From Beta vulgaris subsp. vulgaris (Eukaryota; Streptophyta; Magnoliopsida; Caryophyllales; Amaranthaceae): DNA of 64,000 bases. Positions 10,920 through 18,807 of the stretch are shown one piece after another (positions within the stretch are counted from its first letter, which is position 1; every line of letters starts with the position of its first letter). The DNA is taken from positions 31,911,035 to 31,975,034 of the forward strand of contig NC_079209.1 of the NCBI RefSeq assembly GCF_026745355.1, read 5' to 3'. The notes under the pieces were generated by a model, which saw nothing but the letters and a program-made list of their open reading frames with translations, ran no database searches and was not told the DNA's origin. A program made the position numbers and the translations under genes.

Positions 10920-11358
10920 GATTTTGCCTCTGTTCCTTGCGACAACCAGTTCCTTTTTAAGATTACAGATCTGTTCCTTTAAAAATTTTTCTCTTTATTT
11001 ATTTTTCAATCTCAGATCTGTATCCTTTCAAAGGGGTTGATCTTATATCAAAGGAACTCAGAACAGGGACAAATTCCTTCAAGTGTGAAATCTCTAAATT
11101 AATTAGATAATTTTCATTTTTCAAACTCTCATAACATTCTTTGATTTTTAAGTTTTTATCAACAAATCAAAAAATCTAGTTTCGACATCAGTTCTCATTT
11201 TCTTAAGCCATTCTATGTGTTCCTTGCAAACCTTTAAGGCTTGTTCCGTTTGTTACGTTTTTCACGTTCATCTCTACATTCAAGAATTGCATCATAAAGA
11301 AGATCATATATTTCAGTCCTAGTTTTACCATCTAGTTCTGACTCAAGTCCATGTTGAC
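10920..11358 (-). pseudogene. Gag C-terminal / linker region, frame broken
   Basis: No long open frame, but the minus strand near 11250-11340 translates as ELDGKTRTEIYDLLYDAILE followed by CRDEREKRNKR, a Gag coiled-coil segment typical of SIRE-type elements. The rest is Lys/Glu/Leu-rich with frame changes. Confidence 0.55.
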
Positions 11359-11831
11359 TTACCTCAATTTTTCTTCATCTTCTTTTTCGTCGATGTTTGC
11401 CATGAGGCAAAGGTTTGCTGTTTCTTCAGTTGGTTGTTCCTCTTCCTCTTCCGTCTCTGAATCTCCCCAAGCAGCTATCATAGCTTTGCGCACATTTGCC
11501 TTAGAGAAAGGTGCTTTTGATTCTTTGTTCCTTTCAGCAAAGCGTTCCTTGTTCCTTTCTTTGGTTTTGTCTTTTCCCAAAGAGGACATTCTTTGATGAA
11601 GTGATCTGTACTTCCACATTTATGACAAGCAGCTTTGTTAGAAAATTTCTTAGTTTTACCTTTGAAGTTTCCATTCTTCATGTTCCTGTACATCTTTCGA
11701 AATTTTCGAACCATGAGGGCTGCTTCTTCTTCTTCAGAGTCCGAATCATCTTCATCATCTGCTTTGAGAGCAATTGATTTTGATTTGGAGCTTTCACCAT
11801 ATTCAGTATCAAGGTGAAGCTCATGAGTCAT
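11359..11831 (-). pseudogene. Copia gag, nucleocapsid part with first CCHC knuckle
   Basis: Two overlapping frames. Frame 11478-11831 has an acidic block (DDEDDSDSEEEEAALMVRKF) and CHKCGSTDHFIKEC at 11586-11627, a C-X2-C-X4-H-X4-C zinc knuckle that binds the element RNA. Just after the knuckle the true sequence moves to frame 11359-11619, where AAWGDSETEEEEEQPTEE and then ANLCLMA follow, the usual SIRE-type continuation. The overlap shows a one-base frameshift close to CPLWEK. Confidence 0.85.
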
Positions 11832-11927
11832 AAGTGACCCTGCCAGCTGTTCTAAGTTGAACTTAGTGAAGTCTTTTGTTTCTTGAAGAGCGTGACTTTA
11901 GCCATCCATCTGTCCTTAGGAAGACTC

Positions 11928-12460
11928 CTAAGAACCTTTTCGAACCTGTTCCTCAGATGAAATAAACTTTCCAAGAGAAGCCAACTCATTTATAATGTTA
12001 GTAAAACGAGTAAACATGTCTCGGATGCTTTCTTTGGATTTCATGCAGAACAGTTCATATTGATTCATAAGTAAATCAATTTTCGATCTTTTAACTTCAT
12101 TAGTTCCTTCGTGGGTTACTTCTAGTAAATCCCATATTTGCTTTGCGGATTTGCATCCCATGATCCTATTATGTTCATGGGGTCCAAGTCCACAATGCAA
12201 TAGTTTAATAGCCATGGCATTTACTTCCATTTTTTCAAAATCAGATTTTCATAATCAGAGAGGGGTTTAAGAGTTACCTCATTTTTGTCATTTGTAGTTG
12301 TGACTTCGAAATCACCAACTTCAATGACTCTCCATACCTGATAGTTTTCAGCCTTGATGAATATCTCCATGCGGTTCTTCCAATAGTTGTAGTACTTCCC
12401 ATTGAACATAGGAGGCCTTTGAGTGGAATAACCTTCTTCAAGTTTCTCGGTGGTATTCAT
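11928..12460 (-). pseudogene. Copia gag, N-terminal (UBN2-type) part
   Basis: Starts at ATG 12460, about 50 bases after the PBS, which fits a gag start. Frame 12221-12460 reads RPPMFNGKYYNYWKNRMEIF (typical copia Gag start) and ends in ENLILKKWK and a stop. The following frame 11928-12230 continues with MAIKLLHCGLGPHEHNRI, then AKQIWDLLEVTHEGTNEVK, the UBN2/Gag-polypeptide signature, and FTNIINELASLGK. The break lies in a run of As near 12230, where one extra or missing A would explain it. A further shift near 11930 separates it from the nucleocapsid part. Confidence 0.88.
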
Positions 12461-12510
12461 TGTTCCTTGGATCTTTTCCTCAATAGGGTTTCCTATCTTA
12501 CGTGAGTTCT

Positions 12511-12523
12511 AGCTCTGATACCA
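12511..12523 (-). other. Copia primer binding site (tRNA-iMet)
   Basis: Minus strand reads TGGTATCAGAGCT, the complement of the 3' end of plant initiator tRNA-Met, two bases after the end of the 5' LTR at 12526. It primes minus-strand cDNA synthesis and fixes the orientation of the element. Confidence 0.95.
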
Positions 12524-13070
12524 ATTGTTATTTCCCTAGGAACACTACAAGAGGGGGGGTGAATTGTAGGTGTAGAAATAAACGTAACTTTTTGCGGAAA
12601 TTAAAACTTAAACGAATAAACAAGCTAAAGGAACACAAGGGATTTTTACGAGGAAAAACTTCTTGGGCCCAACAAGAAGAAACAACCTCGACCACTAGGG
12701 ATTTTAAACTCAACACTTTCACTAATTAGGCCAAACAACTCTGTTACAACCTAATTCTAACTCGAGCCTACCTTGAGTTCCTAAACTCAAGTTCCTGAAC
12801 CACTGTTCCCTTAACAGCAGTTCCTCTCAACTTCACTCGAAGTTTTCTCACACATACAAGCTTCACTCAAAGCCTTTCTCTTACAGAACTTCACTCAAAG
12901 TTCCCTTACCCCAAAAACCAAAATACAATTGATCGAAATAAGCTTAGTGGAATTAGAGTAAGAAGGCAAAGAACAAATGGCTATTATGAGAGAATGAAGG
13001 CACTGACACTTAATAAGTTAAACTCACTTAATTACTTAGTCAGACACAATTTGGAACTTATCTAGACTTC

Positions 13071-13080
13071 TATATTTATA
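13071..13080 (-). promoter_or_regulatory. TATA-like box of Copia promoter (5' LTR)
   Basis: Minus strand TATAAATATA. Transcription would begin about 30 bp downstream (near 13040) and run through R-U5, the PBS and gag. The palindrome at 13143-13161 lies about 63 bp upstream, in the position expected of a regulatory site. Confidence 0.6.
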
Positions 13081-13142
13081 GTGTAATCATGAAGAACGTG
13101 GGATTAATGTTGAGTACACGTTTTAATCCATTTACCCATGAT

Positions 13143-13161
13143 GTTCCTTCCCCTAAGGAAC
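13143..13161. promoter_or_regulatory. U3 palindrome GTTCCTT-5-AAGGAAC
   Basis: Perfect 7 bp arms with a 5 bp spacer (GTTCCTTCCCCTAAGGAAC). The matching copy in the 3' LTR is at 3764-3782. Sireviruses are known for clusters of short palindromes in U3; this one has a different core from the CACCGGACT type I recall for that group. Confidence 0.55.
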
Positions 13162-13557
13162 ACGTTTACATCATGTCCCATGATCCCATGAACTATAAAT
13201 GAACGTGGATAAAATGCAGCCATTACTCCTAAATAATAGGAGTTCCTTAGCATTATCCGAAAATCAGTTTTTATAAACTTTTTTTCTTTAAATCTGAATT
13301 TCTAATCTTTAAGAAAATAATATCTTTGAAATAAAATCTTTCTAACAACCGGATATTTATTTTCTTATTTTCCGAAAAATAAATCTTTTCCAAAACAGAT
13401 TTTCTTTTTAAAACTGATTTTATCATTTGAAATTAGAAATAACTAATTTCCTATAATCTAGGCATGACTTACTCCATTATCTTTTAACCGTTACACGCCT
13501 AAGTCTAGTTCCTTATATTAGTTCAGTTCCTTTAACATATTTACTAAGTGCCACTGA

Positions 13558-13582
13558 GTTTGTTCCTTACAGAGGAACAAAC
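13558..13582. promoter_or_regulatory. U3 palindrome with 10 bp arms (GTTTGTTCCT)
   Basis: Arms GTTTGTTCCT (13558-13567) and AGGAACAAAC (13573-13582) around a 5 bp TACAG spacer. The identical structure is at 4185-4209 in the other LTR. It shares the GTTCC core with the palindrome nearer the TATA box. Confidence 0.6.
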
Positions 13583-13879
13583 GCTTCATTCTCAAATATT
13601 CTGCCACAGTTCCTTACCATTCTTTCTTTGTTCCTTTACATTGGAACTAGAAAATAAAACGCCTAGCTTCTATTATTCTTGATCCAATGCTTGCTCCAGT
13701 ATCAACATAGAAACTTCTTTACTTAGCCTTTGAAATCCTCTCTTGACTTCTTCATTGACTTTGTATTCTCCCAGTTCCTTGCATTGATACCTTAGACACC
13801 ATACACTTAAATAATTCATTAGTTCACTACTTAGTTTGTTCCTTTGTTTCTTTGTCATTATCAAAACTAGGGTTCAACA

Positions 13880-13884
13880 ACTTC
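13880..13884. repeat. Right target-site duplication of the Copia element (ACTTC)
   Basis: Directly follows the terminal CA of the 5' LTR and matches 3141-3145. The gypsy LTR A sequence resumes here with AGTCAATCAAACTAAACC, paralogous to 17551 onward. Confidence 0.97.
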
Positions 13885-15016
13885 AGTCAATCAAACTAAA
13901 CCAACTCTTCTTAGTGAACTAATTTAAGAACTTATAATTACAAATCCTCTCAGAAATCAACATTTCACCAATCTACTTTATTACTTAAGTAAAGGAGCTT
14001 CCCCAATCTCAATTTACCACCAACAATTCAAGATAAGACATTAGAACCCCATTTATGAAATCAACTAACACAACACAAATCAATTTTGATATATTGATTC
14101 ATAACCAACGATAATTCACCATCATATCAACAATAATTTAATATTATCAACTACATCAAACATCAACAATTCATAATCAATTCACTAATCTTCAATTAGA
14201 ATAAAGAAAAACAAAATTAGTATCAAAGGAAAGAGGACAGGGTGTAGTACCTTTACAAGAGGTAACACACCACTGCAGCAACTCCAAGAAGTGGCGACTA
14301 CCACCAGTAGCGACACCGCGTCGCAGACAAGCACCAACATCACCAACAGAAGAGACGCGGGAAACACCAAGAGGAGAGAGAAACACGGGACAGGGGAGGG
14401 AACCACGATAGCAGCAACAACAACTCCGACAGAAGCTGCGGCGAGGCAACACCGCGCATCAGCGTTCGAGGAAGCAGCGGAGCTCCGGCGAACTTAAGAC
14501 ACCGGCGAACAGAGGAGGGAGAAACATAGGCAACAACAACAACGGCGAGCGGTGTAGTGGCTTGCGAGCAGCACCACACGCGCAACTCCGACGAGAAGGA
14601 CGAAGGTGAGAGAGTTCGAGAAGTGGTGAGGGTTTGTGCTTTGGGTTTTTCACGGGGCAAGAAGCATCATGGAGTGAGAAAGAAAAATAGGTGGAAGGGT
14701 TATGAGGTTTGGTCCTTTTGACCGACAAAACAAATAGGAGAGATGGATTTGGTTTTGTTGCTTGGAAAAAAAATTAACCGACAAAGGTGATTGGGTTTAG
14801 GTTTCTATTTTGGGCAAAATACAACTTAACTAGTTCGCATAAAACTCAATATGAATTACTAATAATTTTGTAAAATTAAGTAAATAATTATTTTTACAAT
14901 AAGACAAATAAAATTCATACTCTATAACTCAAATAAAATAAGATTTTTGGAACATAATTAACTTAATGATTATAATTAACTTTTAAATAAACGCTCTTAA
15001 AATTAGGCCTATTACA
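13885..15016 (-). mobile_element. Gypsy-type LTR A, 5' part
   Basis: Continues the LTR interrupted by Copia and aligns with 17551-18687. It ends on the plus strand at GGCCTATTACA, the TG start of the LTR on the minus strand. A GC-rich block (about 14230-14720) stands out against AT-rich flanks and has overlapping open frames on both strands. The minus frame starting MSVKRTKPHNPSTYFSFS at 14728 is also present in LTR B. A one-base difference near 14498 makes it 89 codons here and 129 codons in B. Two LTR copies of common origin are not independent evidence for coding. Confidence 0.85.
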
Positions 15017-15052
15017 TACTACCACCCTTATCAAAAGTTTCGTCCTCGAAAC
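15017..15052 (-). other. Polypurine tract and adjoining hairpin of the gypsy family (LTR A)
   Basis: Minus strand: hairpin GTTTCGAGGACGAAAC (15052-15037), then TTTTGA and the purine run TAAGGGTGGTAGTA, then the LTR start TGTAATAGGCC at 15016. The same module sits at 18688-18723 beside LTR B. Confidence 0.75.
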
Positions 15053-15567
15053 TTGCAAATAATTTTTCTTAGAATAACCAAAATCTCAAACTTCAAAGAT
15101 ATTAAGCGTCCAACCTCCATTCTACCATCATCTTTGGTTGTCTACTTCAACTTGATTCGCGAAATCAAGGAGCAAAGAAAATTTCTACTTCGACTTGACT
15201 CGCAATATCAAGGAGCAAAGAACTAAATGGGCAAACTTGTTGGCGTTGGATTTCAATCATCTCATTTGCAGAGATCTCGTTTGAAATTCATTTAATAAAG
15301 CAAATCATATAAATTGTCTCAAAATACACATTATTAAGTAAATAATATCAGAGACAACCAAATCATAATAAGATAATGCTATACACATTAGCAAGTATAC
15401 AAACAAGTATCACTTATTCATATGAATGGATCCATATAGCACACGCATAAGCGCAAACACTCATACGGCTTGATTCATTTATACCTAACTCTTTAGTTAA
15501 TCCCTTAAACCTATTTTCAACCCTTACACTATGATATGGAGATCACAGCGTGTCCAAAAACTACTCA

Positions 15568-15580
15568 AGCTCTGATACCA
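15568..15580 (-). other. Primer binding site (tRNA-iMet) of gypsy LTR B
   Basis: Minus strand TGGTATCAGAGCT, separated by two bases from the LTR B end at 15583. It shows that LTR B acts as a 5' LTR for the short unit 15582-15017. Confidence 0.92.
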
Positions 15581-15582
15581 CT

Positions 15583-18500
15583 TGTAACAGCCCGAAATTC
15601 TCCCGACCAGCTTACAGAGGATTAAACACAGCGAAAGAGACTCTGGTCAAGATAACCCGAACTATTACCATCACACTCACCGAACTACATCGGGGAGTAT
15701 GGATCTGAATTCCCAACTCTATTCAAATTAATTAACTATTGCAACTACGCTCTGATTCTCAGACCCTATTCCCATAAACTTCTACAGAAAATCCGATAGA
15801 ATTTCCTTTGAAAATAGGACAACGCTAAAGCGAAAAAAATAATATAAACCTGTTACAATTTCAATTTATAAAATATTTTCAAATCCCAAAGCTGAACAAC
15901 CTCAACGCTTTCGCGGAGCAACAACCAACAGAGAATCAGGAGCAAGTAAAAATACCCAACCATAGTGATAATAGGTCTCTCAGCTAGAATTAACTAGCGA
16001 GAGTTATTAACCCGATTCCACACATCACATACTTTTGCAGATAGATAGTTCATATTTTTCACTTCACCGATATCTATGTAGACTCATCTCAATATATATA
16101 TAACCGTTATCAAACACCATCAACATTCAATAAGTCTCTCTCTTAGAATTATTAAGGAGAGTTAGTGTAGATTCCACAACCCGAGATTCATAAAACAAAG
16201 GTCGATTAGACCTAATCAATTATAGGCCATGTTATCTCGTAAGTTTGATTCCAATATCATTACAAATACCAACCATTAATGGATCATATTCTTACTTAGT
16301 ATAGCGAGTCAACCTCCCTTCCAATTAGAAGTCATTTAATTATAAAACTCAACCTACTTTTAAAGTAATGCACAAACTTGCACTTACATAAGTAATCTCA
16401 TAAACCAACTTAGTCCTTCGAACTCTAGTCAATCAACATCACTTTATTATATTATTCTATTTATAGTCTTCGAATTAAAATACTTTATCGAACACATCTT
16501 CACTAATCTAATCCATAGTTAAGTAATCTAACTTTCATACCCTTCACATTATTATAGTATTAGTTAATCCTTTCTTTGGCTTCGTGTGAGGCTATTAATT
16601 AGGTTGACCCATTTAAGCAGTCTACTCAAACTATTCTTTCCCATATTATCATTGATAACTCTAGTCAGATTTTCATATAACTAATCTTTTATTTATAGAG
16701 TTACACCCAACCAATTCTAGAACATTTAGTTATAAGTAGAACACTATCACACACTTACCACATCAATCAACTTATTAATATAGTATATACCTTAACAAAA
16801 TGATAACTTACAATTAGAATTCTAATTATATATTAGGTATACCACCTTCCACAATTCAGTGAACTTCCATCGAAAACATAGAAATAACTTTCATGTATCG
16901 CATAAACAAAATCAATAACATAATTTCATTACTATATCAAACTGTTACCCAAGCCGCCTTTAAACACTAACAAGGATCATTTAAGCCAAAAATCATGACT
17001 TCTATAACATAATTAACCATGAACTCGAACAACTATTCTGATTGATAACATTAATATTATTCACGGATTAACAACTTTCTATTAACATTATAACTAAGAA
17101 AGATAAAGTGTCTCTTATTAATTCACCACATTCCAATTCTTTCATCATTAACTAATAAGTATTTCTCATCATACTTAATTACGTAAAACTAGCTCAATTA
17201 CTTTTCTTAAATAAGAATCATCTCTCATGAGTCTAATTACAACTCATTGATTAGAAGATAATTAAACTAACATATTCACTCTTATGCTAATAACCTTCTA
17301 AGAATAATCATGGCTAATCAAATAACTCTTCGCTCCATAACTCAATTCATGTTCCACTCCAATAATATTAGGTAATGTCAATTATCCTTTCTCACTAATT
17401 AACTAATCAAATAAACCAATCCAAGTAATATTAATAATCATTTCTTGTTACTCTTACTGTAAACGATTCTACGAATTTAAATTACAAACTCTAGTAAAAT
17501 GAACAATTCAATAGATTACTTACTATCCAACGTGGCGAGAGTAAAACTTCAATCAATCAAACTAAACCAACCCTTCTTAGTGAACTAATTTAAGAAATTA
17601 TAATTACAAATCCTCTCAGAATTCAACATTTCACCAATCTACTTTATTACTTAAGTAAAGGAGCTTCCCCAATCTCAATTTACCACCAACAATTCAAGAT
17701 AAGACATTAGAACCCCATTTATGAAATCAACTAACACAACACAAATCAATTTTGATATATTGATTCATAACCAACGATAATTCACCATCATATCAAACAA
17801 TAATCAATATTATCAACTACATCAAACATCAACCATTCATAATCAATTCACTAATCTTCAATTAAATAAAGAAAAACAAAATTAGTATCAAAGGAAAGAG
17901 GACAGGGTGTAGTACCTTTACAAGAGGTAACACACCACTGCAGCAACTCCAAGAAGTGGCGGCTACCACCAGTAGCGACACCGCGTCGCAGACAAGCACT
18001 AACATCACCAACAGAAGAGACGCGGGAAACACCAAGAGGAGAGAGAAACACGGGACAGGGGAGGGAACCACGATAGCAGCAACAACAACTCCGACAGAAG
18101 CTGCGGCGAGGCAACACCGCGCATCAGCGTTCGAGGAAGCAGCGGAGCTCCGACGAACTTAAGAACACCGGCGAACAGAGGAGGGAGAAACATAGGCAAC
18201 AACAACAACGGCGAGCGGTGTGGTGGCTTGCGAGCAGCACCACACGCGCAACTCCGACGAGAAGGACGAAGGTGAGAGTGTTCGAGAAGTGGTGAGGGTT
18301 TGTGCTTCGGGTTTTTCACGGGGCAAGAAGCATCATGGAGTGAGAAAGAAAAATAGGTGGAAGGGTTATGAGGTTTGGTCCTTTTGACCGACAAAACAAA
18401 TAGGAGAGATGGATTTGGTTTTGTTGCTTGGAAAAAAAATTAACCGACAAAGGTGATTGGGTTTGGGTTTCTATTTTGGGCAAAATACAACTTAACTAGT

Positions 18501-18687
18501 TCGCATAAAACTCAATATATGAATTACTAATAATAATTTTGTAAAATTAAGTAAATAATTATTTTTACAATACGACAAATAAAATTCATACTCAATAACT
18601 CAAATAAAATAAGATTTTCGGAACATAATTAACTTAATGATTATAATTATCTTTTAAATAAACGCTCTTAAAATTAGGCCTATTACA
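15583..18687 (-). mobile_element. Gypsy-type LTR B
   Basis: 3105 bp on the minus strand. Plus-strand ends are TGTAACAGCCC and GGCCTATTACA, so it is TG...CA bounded. It matches LTR A except for the 1378 bp absent after 15944, small indels and scattered substitutions. It retains the uninterrupted ACTTC site (17546-17550) corresponding to the Copia insertion in A. PBS on one side and polypurine tract on the other show that it was shared by two consecutive units. Confidence 0.9.
17546..17550. other. Empty paralogous insertion site (ACTTC)
   Basis: Single ACTTC in the context GAGAGTAAAACTTCAATC. In LTR A the same sequence is interrupted by the Copia element with ACTTC duplicated. It validates the element ends to the base. 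Confidence 0.95.
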
Positions 18688-18807
18688 TACTACCACCCTT
18701 ATCAAAAGTTTCGTCCTCGAAACTTGCAAATAATTTTTCTTAGAAAAACCAAAATCTCAAATTTAAAAGATATTAAGCGTCCAGCCTCCATTCTACCATC
18801 ATCTTTG
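18688..18807 (-). mobile_element. Truncated internal stub of the gypsy family at the satellite border
   Basis: Near identical to 15017-15136 (polypurine tract, hairpin, then AT-rich sequence), then stops abruptly at ATCTTTG and becomes satellite (GATGTCCGAG). A few bases (TTTG) could belong to either side, consistent with an illegitimate joining. The rest of the element that once lay to the right is missing. Confidence 0.85.

Larger units (their letters stand above)
3146..13879 (-). mobile_element. Sirevirus-like Ty1/copia LTR retrotransposon (complete, frame broken)
   Basis: A 10,734 bp element on the minus strand, bounded by TG...CA LTRs and perfect 5 bp target duplications. Reading 5' to 3' on the minus strand: LTR (13879-12526), tRNA-iMet PBS, gag, protease, integrase, RT, RNase H, an extra ORF of unknown role, polypurine tract, LTR (4506-3146). 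Integrase before RT places it in Ty1/copia. A long gag with two CCHC knuckles and an ORF downstream of RNase H are hallmarks of the Sirevirus (SIRE/Maximus) lineage. The LTRs are almost the same length (1361 and 1354 bp) and differ mainly by small indels and a few substitutions, suggesting a fairly recent insertion. The coding frame nevertheless breaks about ten times, so the copy as written is non-autonomous. Confidence 0.95.
12526..13879 (-). repeat. Copia 5' LTR
   Basis: 1354 bp, TG...CA, directly adjoining the PBS. Near identical to 3146-4506. It drives transcription toward lower coordinates, with a TATA-like box at 13071-13080. Two GTTCC-based palindromes lie upstream of that box (13143-13161 and 13558-13582). 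The ORFs inside it are chance frames shared with the other LTR. Confidence 0.96.
15017..15582 (-). mobile_element. Internal remnant of the gypsy family between LTR A and LTR B
   Basis: Only 566 bp. At its left edge is the polypurine side, with a hairpin (15037-15052) next to LTR A; at its right edge is a tRNA-iMet PBS next to LTR B. No gag or pol remains, so it is an internally deleted element or a recombination product. It contains two 37 bp direct repeats (15141-15177 and 15184-15220). Each includes a small stem-loop such as CTTGATTCGCGAAATCAAG. The AT-rich remainder has no coding frame. Confidence 0.8.

Noticed and set aside
1..18807. A previously undescribed defence or biosynthetic system
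   Set aside because: All coding signal here belongs to retrotransposon gag-pol or the extra Copia ORF. Nothing supports a host gene cluster.
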